From Verpa conica (taxonomy: Eukaryota; Ascomycota; Pezizomycetes; Pezizales; Morchellaceae): a DNA stretch of 64,000 nucleotides. Of this stretch, positions 1 to 10,548 are shown one piece after another. The notes beneath the pieces are model-generated. The model was not told where the DNA came from. It did no database searches and saw only the letters and a program-made list of their open reading frames with translations. The position numbers and the translations under genes are program-made. The DNA is taken from contig JAUFSD010000015.1 in assembly GCA_033030425.1 (NCBI GenBank), forward strand, positions 1 to 64,000. The letters run 5' to 3'. Each line of letters begins with the position of its first letter. Within the stretch, counting starts at the first letter, position 1.

Positions 1-1210
1 CTCACACTACCATACTTTGGCTCCGTCCAAGCCCCTAACCTTCTTTACACCTGCGTCCTTTTCCCCTTTTCACCAGATTATGTGACCGTGTCCGCTTCGG
101 CGGGGGTAGAACATTTTCCTTGGTACCGGAGCTCCCCTAGGATGATTATAGCCTTGAGCCTATGGGACGACCTGAACCGATTACACGCCGTAATCAGCCT
201 CTCTCGTTACTACGTCGTTGGATCGGAGGATTAGTGCTAGGAGAGTTGGGATGGGTTTATACTTGGTTTACTACATGTTCTTTCTTTGGTGTCGGCTTAG
301 TTGAGTTACTATGTATTACGTTTTTGTTGGGGAGTCACTCTGTCACGTTTGGTTAAGCGAGATCTGGATTCGCTCATTTTTGACATCGGTACTCGATACC
401 GATAGTTAGTTAGTTAGTTAGTTCGTGCCACCTAGTGGCTTACCTAGTGGCCCTCGGGGCTAGAAGGGAAACAATATACTTTACTTTACTTTACTTTCTT
501 CAGTTAGACTCAATACAAACCCCTTTCTTCGCTGCCTCTCTGCCGTTACATCGCTTCGCGATCGCTGAACCCACTGCCTACTTCACAAACCTTTGGTATT
601 TTGCTTGTAACGGATAGTTACCTTGCCATCGAGTTAGTTGTATCCTGTGGTTACGCTGCCCTCACGCTGTCCCCCTTGAAATGCGGGTAATTACTATTAT
701 AAGCTTAATCAGTCATGCTTATTAGTATAAACACTTCTTAGTACCCACAAAACCCATAGAAAACACTTATACACTATCAAAAACACACTCAATACATGGA
801 ACATGTAAAAACCGAGTGATATCACATGACTCAATAAATATATTATTAGATAAGTGTGTTAACGCCACCATTCAATAGAGAATTTTCTCCTCTATCACAT
901 GGTATATTTATTATATAGCTCCAATTATTTTAATTATTCTTTTATATGGTTGTGCTGAGTTTTACACAGACCATACAAATGACGTATGGTGTAACCAATT
1001 TGATGTGATCAGATATACCCAGCTCTGAGACCCGCCAAGGCCCACAACACCCCCCTTGCCAACAACACCACAACCCCCTGAACAACCCTTTTTTATGGGC
1101 TTAATCGATTCAGGGGGGTCTAATTAGCCTATAGCCAAAGCCTGGCAAAAAATATCTTATAGGTGGTGGCGCTCCCATTCTCTCTTGACTTACAACCAGG
1201 CCCTAGAATA

Positions 1211-1610
1211 AAGACTGCACTCCCTCACTCAAAAGCTGAAATCGCGACATGGACCGAGTGATATCTCGTGACTCGCGCGACTGCGCGGCAGCAGGCAAGC
1301 AGGCAAGCAGGCAGGCAAGCAGTTAGGCAGGCGCTGCTAGGGCAGACGTGGGGTGCCTGGGGTCGAGGGGTAGGAGTAGGGCGCAGCTTGTCAGCAGTCA
1401 GCGAAATCACGAGTCGCGGCCGCAAAGTGGCAGCGGGAGAGGTCCAGGTGCTGAGAGAGAGGTATCTGGACAAGCAGAAGTGCATGCAATGGATCTTAGG
1501 ACATCTAGACCACTGTCAGTCAGACTCCACAGTGAAAAGAGACTGCACCCCCCCACTTAGAAATCGAAATCGTGACATATGCCGAGTGATATCTCGTGAC
1601 TCGCGCGACA
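1211..1610. repeat. Two direct copies of a ~70-bp unit with CAGG/CAAG arrays
   Basis: Positions 1211-1282 and 1539-1610 are close copies. Both start near AGACTGCAC and run through a GAAATCG.GACAT stretch to an almost identical block, CGAGTGATATCTCGTGACTC, followed by GCGCGA. Each copy leads into a CAGGCAAG/CAGCCAGG short tandem array (about 1289-1325 and 1614-1652). A third, shorter relative of the block lies at 811-832 with ATCACATG in place of ATCTCGTG. Confidence 0.7.
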
Positions 1611-2106
1611 AAGCAGCCAGGCAGCCAGGCAGCCAGCAAGCAAGCAAGCAGGCGACCCCCCAGCGATGTCAGAGGCAGGCCCCAGACAGGTAGGGGGCTA
1701 GCAAGGCGTTGCGCAGGTCAATATGCAGCACTGCATTGCGCGCCATGGTCCAGCGCTCAGGGTGATCGAGCAACCTGCAGCGGTGCGCAGGCGAAAGGCA
1801 AGCGAGGAAGTACCTGACCATGTCCAGGTACATAGAGAGAGAAAGCCTTACGACCGCCGACATTTGTCCGATTCGCCTCTCTAGAAATAAATATACACAA
1901 GAGACTACAAGAGTCGCCAAAATCTCGCTACCAGCCGAAAACCGTAGTCGATTGAGCAGGTCCCACGGCTGCGCTGAAGCAGCGCCACAGCGACGTCTGC
2001 AGCAGGCGCCCAGGCAGGTGGGGGTAGGGCTTCAGCGCAGGAAGGGGGTCTATGGGGGGGTCTATGGGATGCTTGCGCGCAGGGAAGCGAGGGTTAGGTG
2101 AACCTT

Positions 2107-2128
2107 ATTTCCTTCGATCGAAGGAAAT
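2107..2128. repeat. 22-bp perfect palindrome
   Basis: The sequence ATTTCCTTCGA is followed directly by its own reverse complement, with no spacer. It lies in a gene-free, repeat-rich stretch. Its function is unknown; it could be a recombination scar or a dimeric protein-binding site. Confidence 0.7.
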
Positions 2129-2766
2129 CAATGGGTAGGGGGGTGGGGTGATAATGCTATTGGTCAGAGTCGCTTTTAATTATGGCGCCATCTATAAAGT
2201 CGCTGTTAATTATGGCGTGCTTGGTGGCGCTGCCAGATAGGGCAGGTGCTGCTGGTCTCGGCAGCGCTTGGCGCTCCCCCACGGAAAATGACCACCCCTT
2301 CTACTGGATATATGGATGTAAAAACCATGGAGTTTAGCGATTCTAAATGTATGGGTCGATTCGCCTTCCTTTTCTCTATCGATCCCTGCTTTCAGCGCTC
2401 GGAAAACCCCAGGCTATATAAGGACTAACTGTGACTTTTCCGCCATTATAGTTGATGAAGTAAAGTACTAGGGGGTAGGGGGGTGAAGATGGAACGGGTC
2501 TCACAACTTTTCTATGGTGACCCCATAGAGTGGAGATCTCCGCTGTCCCATCTCCCTAGTAACATATGAGACATAAGCACCTCACTGGGCTATTTTGTGA
2601 TCTCAGCCTTGCTGCCTTACATCCATCGATCTATCGAGCCTCTTAGCACTCGGCCGTGACAAACTCAAGGTGCATGTACATGCTTCTCCTTCTAAAGCTG
2701 AATAGAAAGATGTAGTCACGTAGTAGTTCCAGCATTTCCACTTAGTCAAGGCTCAGATGATCAGTA

Positions 2767-2970
2767 CCGTATTATCTGGGATAATTCGACCCACTACGAC
2801 CAGGGGCAATGTGCGTAATTCGTGGTGAAAAAAATAAAACTACAACAGGTTCCATCTATATTAGTACAAGTATCTACCTTATTCTACTGTCTTCAGTTTC
2901 CACGGCTTTCAACTGTTCCAGTGTGTGCTAAACCCTGCTGCAGCGGGTCGAATTATCCTAGATAATACGG
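2767..2970. mobile_element. 204-bp MITE with 26-bp terminal inverted repeats and TA target duplication
   Basis: The left end starts CCGTATTATCTGGGATAATT and continues CGACCC. The right end is its reverse complement with one mismatch over 26 bp. TA dinucleotides flank both ends (2765-2766 and 2971-2972), as expected for Tc1/mariner or pogo-type target duplication. The interior is short and has no open frame. I see no autonomous relative in the window. Confidence 0.85.
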
Positions 2971-3284
2971 TAATGAACCTTCATGAGCGATTTGCGCCCG
3001 CACCACTAAAATCCCAGAGGCGCTACACCAGTTGGTTTAACTCTCCCGTTAGTATGTAGCTTTGGTGTATGTAGTTGTTCGGAGGTGTAGGTAATAAAGG
3101 CTAACTAGAGCGCCCTTTCATACCCCCAGCAAGAAATCACACTCCATCCAGCACAAAACCAACCTAACTCAATTCCTCTATTCCAACTCTATAAGCACCC
3201 TAAAACTCCTCCTCATAGTACGATATCTGTCAAGACCACCCTCCATACCTCATCTTCCCGGCTTTATAACTCCACAATCTTATC

Positions 3285-4082
3285 ATGATGCTTCCATCAT
3301 CAGGACTACCCCTCATTTTGCTTCTTGGTAGCCTCTCGAGCTCGAATGCAGCCCCACAGAGCTACCCTAAGCTGTCGAGTAGAGCTACGGACCCAGCACA
3401 AGATCCAGGCCACGACGGGGCAATTGAGTGCTATGCCCTCCCTTATGGTGGTCTCGTATTCCTCTCTCATATCCTCACCTTCTATGTTGTCATGATGTTG
3501 GTGGCCGGAAAGAGCCCATGGAGATTCACGGATCTAAAGAACAGAAAAAGCAACTTTATTTTCTTCCTCATCAAACTCATAATTACCATAGTTACCTCTA
3601 TCATTACTATGGCCCAGTGTAGGAAGGACTGGGAGTATGCGCTTATTGCCTTCTGGATTTTAGCTACGAGTCTCTTTGAAAGTTGGGTGCACTTTGCGGC
3701 GAATTATTATGCACCAAAACGTAGGAACTCGATTTGGGTAGATTGGCTTATCTTACCTGGCGAATTAGTCGGAATGCCGGCGGGGTTTTCTTTAACAACA
3801 AAGTACTGGGAGTCAAAAGGAATCCGAGTCGCAACAGCAGTGTATATTGCCGTTCTTTTGTTAACTTGTATTACTTTCTACTTTGTTTTTGCCGCCAACA
3901 ATTGGGCACTCCCTTTTTATTTTCTCGCTACGTTTAATCTATTCGGGGCTCTCACATTACTATACAGTAGTTGGGTTCTGGCTGCGATCCAAGGGGAGTA
4001 TTCTGGGACTCCGTTGGCGGAGAACGCGGCTGTTTTCTGGACCTATTTCGTTGGTAATAGATTCCCGCTTGCGGCCTATTGA
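3285..4082 (+). CDS. Predicted secretory-pathway multi-pass membrane protein
   Basis: Single-exon frame of 265 codons. The first residues form a signal peptide (MMLPSSGLPLILLLGSLSSSNA, cleavage likely after ...SNA near residue 22). About five or six hydrophobic segments follow: near residues 51-75, 91-110, 117-137, 154-170, 180-202 and 207-230. Charged loops such as KSPWRFTDLKNRKSN and YAPKRRN lie between them. No catalytic motif was recognised. The layout fits the uncharacterised integral membrane proteins common in filamentous ascomycetes. The ATG at 3285 is preceded by a pyrimidine-rich leader typical of fungal genes. A second ATG directly follows it and would barely change the product. 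The gene has no close neighbour and the function is unknown. Confidence 0.75.
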   Translation: MMLPSSGLPLILLLGSLSSSNAAPQSYPKLSSRATDPAQDPGHDGAIECYALPYGGLVFLSHILTFYVVMMLVAGKSPWRFTDLKNRKSNFIFFLIKLIITIVTSIITMAQCRKDWEYALIAFWILATSLFESWVHFAANYYAPKRRNSIWVDWLILPGELVGMPAGFSLTTKYWESKGIRVATAVYIAVLLLTCITFYFVFAANNWALPFYFLATFNLFGALTLLYSSWVLAAIQGEYSGTPLAENAAVFWTYFVGNRFPLAAY

Positions 4083-4907
4083 TATTTTCCTTTGTCTAGA
4101 GATATTTTTAAAGTTATGAATTTTTAGGAGTATCTTATTCTGTTAGACCAGTGGATAGATAAATATTACAATATCAAGAACTCAATCTCCTTATATTTTC
4201 TAACCACAAATCTTTGATGTATTTGAATGATTATTATTATCGGTAAGCCGAGCCCTTTGTTTCCGAAAAGTTCCCCCGTTTTGTCGTCGATCGGTAGTGA
4301 TTGTCCCAGGGGTACAGGTACATACCTCTATTATTACACCCTAAATATATATAAATCTATAGGTAATTGCGGTATTCAGAAAGTGTGAAGTTTCAAGACT
4401 AATTAACTTAGATTCTCCAGTTGGTTGGCACGGACTAACTCAGCTACTCTCATGCGCCATGCTTTCTCTATGGTAGTCCTATTGTGAGCCTAGCAGATTC
4501 GAGAATATAAAAAGTAAGTCTAACATGGACCAAATAGACCCATCCCATGTCTCCACTCGATACACACCATATTAATAACTCCCCTCCAGTGTTTACAACG
4601 GGGCAGTCTGTCCGCACAAGGGTAGAATCGGACACCCTATGACTCTATAGTTCGTTCCAGCCTGTCCTCGGGGTGGTCCATCGTGTAAGAAATGAGGACT
4701 ATGTACTGTATAGGGCCCTACAGGGCGCCAAGGCTTCAGTTCTAGGGTCTTATTTGCCCACACCGCCCATCAGGCTCTACCTACTCCTAATACCGCAACT
4801 TGAATATCCGCTCTCCAGTCTCAGGTGTGTTGAGTCCAGACCAGAGAGTAAGGCTTGTGATGGGGCTAGGGTTAATTAGCGCCTCAAGAACGAATAACAT
4901 TACAGAC

Positions 4908-5085
4908 ATGAGTTAAAGGAGCATTATGCACCGTTCACAGGAGGCCCCAGCCCCATCATTCTTAAGTGTCCGCCGAGCCCTGCTCTCCACGGTTCGGACC
5001 TTTCATGTACTTATGATTAATTCATTCATTCTGGTCTGGAATTAACAGGTTTGAGACTGAAGATAGCTATTTCGAGCAGGTACGG
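4908..5085. repeat. Dispersed repeat, copy 1 (carries a tiny insertion)
   Basis: It aligns with 49867-49995: both contain AAAGGAGCATTATGCACC, a CACAGGAG block, CCGCCGAGCC and GGAATTAACA, followed by TCTGAGACT-like sequence. Copy 1 has about 34 extra nucleotides (4999-5032) carrying the CATGTACTTATGATTAATTC core. Copy 2 lacks them. Confidence 0.8.
4999..5032 (+). mobile_element. Tiny (ATTC)n-tailed insertion, copy 1
   Basis: A 34-nt insert containing CATGTACTTATGATTAATTC and an ATTC tail. The flanks are GGTTCGGA (4991-4998) and GGTCTGGA (5033-5040). The paralogous repeat at 49942-49949 has a single GGTCCGGA instead, which differs from each flank by one base. Confidence 0.65.
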
Positions 5086-5542
5086 TAGTGCAAAAAACCG
5101 GTTGGTAGATATCTATAGGCCCCATATTGCCCTATTTTTCTCCTAGTCTTGGAGAATCCCGCCCGGGACGGACTATGAGCCATAGCCCGTCTGGTCCTGG
5201 GGCTACTGCGGGGCCCCGAATTATTGCGAACATTGGGTGTATGAGTGTGGGTGGGGGTAAATCTCGGCTGGCCACTTCATCAAGAATATTCGATTCCCTC
5301 TTGGGCGGGACCACTTCAGTCGCTCCTCTGGGTGCGGGTTTTACGTCGAGCGAATTACCAGGTATCTGTTTGAATATTTATTTAGGCTAACTGACTGAGT
5401 GGTGGTAGAACTTGTAGAGTACCTATGTAAGGTGCTGTAATATATCGCTCACTCGCATTATTCTGGATGTGACTACAGACAGCTATAACTAACAAAGCCC
5501 CAAGAATGGATAACGCCATCATACTAGCCACCCCCTCCACAG

Positions 5543-5972
5543 AGTGGTCCACGAGGCCGAGGTGCCTCGGGGCCTCGAGGGAGGGCAGGCCGGGGGAGTC
5601 ACGGGGCCGAGCCACCTCGAGACCTCTCCTTCTGCTCGCTCCGAGGTGGCTCGAGCTAAATGTTAATAAATTTTAAAAAGAACCCACAGACCTTGGAGCA
5701 GCAAAAAAGGTCACTCACTATAGTAGTATGTTATTCTGGTTGAAGGCTATTTAAGATGGCCTAAAATTGAGAAAAAAAATATAGAGATTTGTTTTATAGT
5801 GAGAGTAATACTATTCATTTATAGAAGTAGTATTCAAGTTCTATTAGTAATGATATTTGTATGCCTCAAGGCTCCTAAAATCCAAGGCGAGGCCAATGCT
5901 AGAGATCTACAAAGCCGAGACGCCTCGGGGCCACCCCCCTACCTCCCCTCGGGCCGTCTCGTGGACCACACT
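5543..5972. mobile_element. CCTCG-rich MITE, copy 1 (about 430 bp)
   Basis: The ends are inverted: AGTGGTCCACGAG on the left and CTCGTGGACCACACT on the right, with a two-base difference in the left end. GC-rich terminal parts full of CCTCGGGGCC-like words flank an AT-rich centre. The right part matches copy 2 closely (CTCCTAAAATCCAAGGCGAG, then CTACAAAGCCGAG). TA is present at the right border but not clearly at the left. There is no coding capacity. Confidence 0.8.
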
Positions 5973-6251
5973 ACTCCTCCATTGATGTATCCGGCGGGTA
6001 AAGACATCCCATACCTCAGTCTATATGTACCTTTTGATGAATCATCTCTTATGACCGTGGCGTTGTGGCCTAATTAAATCTCTACAGGTTGGAGACCAGG
6101 CCTCTACCTCTTGATATTCAGATTACCCAGACTGAAAAATTCTTCTTTAAAAAGACTAATGCTATGATTACGGTCCTTAACATACACACAATGCATACTC
6201 CACGTAATAGCCAATATAAATCACTACCTAAAGAGCATCGGAGGAGCTAGT

Positions 6252-9172
6252 TTAAGAGTTATAGTTTAGCCTTGGATTAAACTCAAAAGCGACCCAGATG
6301 TCAAGATTCTCCTCCTCACCACCCGCCTGCCACTTATGGAACGGATACACAACTGCTCCTGTGTCGCTAAAGGTAGGCGTTCCATCGACCTCCATATTCC
6401 AGAGCGGGCCATGCTCCTCTAAGTCAGCTAAAGGAAGCTTGAAGTAGTGAGAGGGCATTAGTAGCCTCCCATCTTTTGGGGCGTCTTCATTGTCTGTTGT
6501 AACGCTCCACATCCCACCATTTCCGGTGCCAGCTGACAGGGCCATATGGACCTCCAGAAAGAAATCCAGTTCATGATTGTGAAGGCCACAATCGACATTT
6601 TTTGCTATGAAGAACTCAGCATGTTCCTTTACTGATGATAAAGTGGAATTCTAACCTGCTGCCCAAAACTGAAGATGACAAAGGGGTGTTTCGTCAAGTA
6701 GGCGTATATAAATCCCCGACATATTCCAGAAATCTATGCCCTCGAACCCCTTAACCCCCACAAATTTAAAATCCTCCGGGAGTCTCAGCTGACCAAAGGA
6801 AGGACTGAAAAGCGTTTTAACTGGAATATCTGAGACTTCTGCCCATCTACCAGGCCCTGTAGGAGTGAATGATATGAAGATAGCCCCTTCAGCTTCTGTG
6901 CTCACCATACCAGACTCGAGTCTTGTAGATGCCTTTTGGAAAGGTCCTACATTTAGAGCACGACGTTTTTTAGTACCGTCTTGTAGCTCCCCAAAAAGTA
7001 CTTTGACGGCAACTCGATCATCCGATGTCATTAGGTAATTCGGTGGCATGATCTCCAAATCAATACGGTAGCCCGCAACCTCAATTAGTTGTTTAACTTG
7101 GTTGCTTTTGTGCTGAGAAGGCTCCGGGACGTAGCAGAGTGGTTCACCGGCCCAAATAGTTGCTACGATTGGTGGGTTCGCATCAATATCCTTGGCAGTA
7201 AAGTTATGGGTATAAAGATGAACCTTAGGGTTTGGTTCTTCATGAGAATTTGGAACATTGTACACGATCGTTGCAAAGTCGAGCTTCCCACTGCCGCTAA
7301 AACCCCTGAATTATTTCTTAGTTTACGTAGTAAAGAGTATGAATAACCTGTTGTACTTACCCGACTGCAATTCGGGCGGCGGACTCGTCAGCAACCTTCC
7401 ACTTTGCAAAATAACCACGCTCAACATCCAATGCTTTATAATAATATACACCCTATATGGTTAGCATTCCCAGACCCCATCTGGATAAGATAGAGCACTC
7501 ACTGCATGTGGTGAAGGGCCCATTAGTGCGACAAGGGCTTCGTCATCTCCATCTCCTAAAAAACTTTAATACCGATATGTTTACGCTTATGGAACTGCGA
7601 AACGAACCATCAAAGTCACCCATGTGTATAAAGTGTCCAGGACCTTAGTTTCCTATACTTAGCCCTATTATACCACATGGTGTATTGTAGGGGCCGACAC
7701 ACCCATTCCTGTAAGCTGCCTTTGTTCAGGAGTTCCGTACTCGTCTAGTACATAGCGAGTCCAATTTTGTGATTGGGGCCCAGTCTTGGTCTTCGTCAGT
7801 GCTGTCACCAAAGTTCCTAGGCGTACTCATGTTAGTCACCACTATGGAACCGATGTAGAGGGCTTGGCTTTCTAACCATGGTAGGGGTCAATAGTTAGGA
7901 TATATCCTGCTGGATCGGTCCCAACCTGGCCAACACCAACACAAGCAGATCCGTAGTAATCCCCCCCAGGCACCTGTGGCAGTCCGTTGTTAATGTGTTC
8001 CTTCTTCCATCCCAGGCCCTCAAAGTCTGGGAATACCATGTGTTAGACTGAGGTTCAAACTGGATTATCGAAGCAATAGGTAAGGTGGTTAAGTTTACAG
8101 ATCCAGTCAATTCCATTCCGAGACGCAAGAAAGAATGTTTCACGCCCGCCAGTGAAGTCAAACCTATTTTGTTAGCCCCGGAGCCGCTTCCACAACACAG
8201 AATACTGGGCACATGCTTCTTTGTGGTACAATCATGAATGATATTAAAGCTCTCATCATCTATGATAGACTGATTCCATTCGAGCCTAGGTAGAATCATC
8301 AGATACTATAAATATATTTTTTGCAGTTGAACCCACGCTTGAAGAACCTTCTCTGGTCGCTGAAGTAAGATCACCGGAGCTGGTGCATTCTGCAAGGTCC
8401 ACTACATTAATGAATTTAGAGGTACATTGGTTTAAGGGCGCCTACCATGTCCTGTGGGCCACGTATTACTGTATTATATCAGCTATAGACCTTAGCAGCA
8501 TGGATTTTAGATTTCCCGCGTACTAGGCATGGCAATAATTTCCAGAATCGAGCTATTACGACAGCGTAAGCTTCGAACGAAATGATCCGTAGCTGTCTCA
8601 CCTCTGTGTAAAATATCCCGCCTTCATTCGGTGCATAGATGGCCACCTTCCAACATACCGATCCTGCCATTCCTCCTTGACAGACATGTCCGTATTACGC
8701 CCCGGATTTTCCAACCACGAGATGTGTCCCCCCCTGGGGTTGCAGGCGGTATGTGTGTCGCCAAAGTCATAGCATACTATGATATCCGAACGCCCATTCC
8801 CTGCGCAATCAGCCAAGGTGATGGCTAAAGGAGCCTGGAATCGTTTCACAAGATAGCTTTTCCACTCTGAAAATATTAGCCTTTCTTATATACGGAAATA
8901 GTACTTAAACCAACCAGTACCGGTCCCAGTAGGACCACAATTTAGTGGATTGTCCAGAATAGTGATATCGCCTGTTACAACACCAAATCTAGATAGATAC
9001 AAAATTAGCCTTAGTTATGAGCCTGTATAGGCCTGGGGACGTACGCAATGAGCCCTGGGTACTTATCCTTCGGATCAACGGTGAAGGTTTCAACCCAGTA
9101 GCCGTCAGTCCTATGATCCTGAATGACTGATCGGGTAAAGTTGGGTGTTGCAAGGATTTCAGAGTTTGACAT
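6252..9172 (-). CDS. Aldos-2-ulose dehydratase-like protein (anhydrofructose pathway)
   Basis: Enzymes of this family dehydrate 1,5-anhydro-D-fructose or glucosone towards ascopyrone/microthecin or cortalcerone. Splicing about 14 introns (mostly 49-72 nt, many with CTAAC branch sites) gives one open frame of roughly 700 codons. It starts at the ATG ending at 9172 (MSNSEILATPNF, then HRTDGYWVE) and ends at the TAA at 6252. Landmarks in order are LADCAGNGRSDIIVCYDFGD, HTACNPRGGHISWLENPGR, RWPSMHRMKAGYFTQ, ASRNGIDW, GDFDGDGDDEALVALMGP, GVYYYKALD, KWKVADESAARIAV, then a C-terminal cupin with CGLHNH...FFLEVH and PFHKWQAGGEEENLDIWVA. The FG-GAP-like propeller repeats and the HxH...E metal site match the fungal enzyme. 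Introns 7 (predicted 35 nt) and 8 are the least certain boundaries. The gene looks intact but is shorter than the Phanerochaete enzyme as I recall it. No glucan lyase gene lies nearby. Confidence 0.85.
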
Positions 9173-10078
9173 ATTGCTTAGATATAGGGATTATGTGATG
9201 TAATTTAGCTGGGAAACATCATTGACCAGTATCCAGCGAGAGGCACTATTTATCATTCTATCTCATACTTGTCATTGCTCACAGCTGAGTCCCTGCGTAG
9301 GCGAGTGTTATTTTGATTACTGCAAAAGATAACAGCCAATACTGAACAGCACCAACTAATACATACTTCTAACGTTTTCCTATCTATACCCAGACACCGG
9401 CAGTTCATTCAAGGCAAAATGTTATCTCTTATCATTAGCCAATAATTATTTGCTACTCCACCCAAGGTCAAGTAGTCATGGGCGCCTTGGCTGGATCTAG
9501 ACTCGATCGCCTGATCTTCTGCTTTATTCCGTTCTGAGCGCTGTGGATAGATTTCTGTTCTCGGTCCTGGGGTGTATGCTGGATTTGCACTTAAGCTCAC
9601 CAACACTATTTATAAGATTACACTACAAATTTTAGATTAATGTGTTCTTAGAACGGGCCACTAGGCACGTTTGGGGAAAACGTCCTGCCTCGCTGTCCAT
9701 GATGAAAAACGAACTTAGAGGCTGTAGTACTAGTGATATCCCTATATCACTATTCTAAAAACTAATAGCGATCTTGTAAACTCTCCAGAGGTACCGACTG
9801 CTGGGAGTACAGTTAGAGGAAAGAGTATAGGACTAGCATGTGTTTTTTATAATACTAGAAACTACCCAATAGAACACTCGTAGTACCATATCGTGCCCTG
9901 AAAAATATTAACACGTGCTATTGTAGTAAGCAGACCTACCTGGTTACGATAGCCATGACCCCCTACCCTCAACCATAAGTCTAGAAACAATTACACCGCT
10001 CAAGTATTAAAAGCTACTGATGTTCTTAACGGACCACTACTATATACCACACAAAACGGCGCCAAGTCTACATATGTA

Positions 10079-10548
10079 CTATGTGGTAGGAAATTCTGGC
10101 GATCGGGTGGTGTAGCTGTGGCTAATGCTTTGATATAGACCCAGGCTTTTTATATAAATTAATATCCTCTCCCTACGATAAAGTCTCTCTGCTACCCTTA
10201 ATGCCTCTTCCCCGACATATTGAAGTTCTAGTTTCTCGTGTAGAACAGGGGCCTGGGGGGTAGTCATGATATCTCTGGGCTAGCCACTGCACCACCCAAT
10301 CGTCAGATATTCCCTCACCCCCTAGTACTACAAGAGTGTGTAATAAGCTTAATGCGCTCCAATACAAATGCTTCAGCCCATGCACATTTATGCGTAGAGT
10401 ATATTTGTCACGTGAGTCTTGGCTTGTCTTGGCATACAATGGATTGTGCCACGGACACTCATCACCAATCAATGGAAAGCCTTTTCCCGCGGACCTATTA
10501 CCAGTTGCATCTTAGTAAAGCTTCCTAAACAACCAAATATTGCATCCA
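10079..10548 (-). pseudogene. Unrecognised exon-like fragments
   Basis: Read on the minus strand, a possible start MDAIFGCLGSFTKMQL (from about 10548) is followed by GT. Further open stretches follow: WHNPLYAKTSQDSRDKYTLR, then VLHEKLELQYVGEEALRVAE with RLYRRE. These look protein-like, with amphipathic helices and few rare residues, and they are separated by possible short introns. I could not join them into a complete gene or recognise a family. It may be a decayed gene or noise. Confidence 0.25.

Larger units (their letters stand above)
1..3284. other. Repeat-rich intergenic region
   Basis: No gene could be supported here. The region holds short tandem repeats: (TTAG)n at about 404-422 and (CTTTA)n at about 479-497. 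It also holds GC-rich CAGG/CAAG arrays, a direct repeat pair (listed separately), a 22-bp perfect palindrome and a 204-bp MITE. A 12-bp inverted pair lies at 1969-1980 and 2029-2040. A short direct repeat ending in TTAATTATGGCG lies at about 2168-2187 and 2200-2216. Open frames here are low-complexity products of the repeats. Confidence 0.6.
4083..6251. other. Intergenic region with repeats
   Basis: No gene is supported. The stretch 4908-5085 is a repeat shared with 49867-49995. The CCTCG-rich MITE at 5543-5972 explains the open frames around 5.4-6.0 kb. Confidence 0.6.

Noticed and set aside
1225..1693. Long open frames on both strands around 1.2-1.9 kb
   Set aside because: They arise from CAGG/CAAG tandem arrays; the translations are low-complexity Gln/Ala/Arg/Ser runs with no conserved pattern.
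6252..9172. Interpretation as a broken pseudogene
   Set aside because: The scattered short frames first looked like decay, but every break could be bridged by a GT-AG intron of about 35-72 nt that restores the family sequence in phase.
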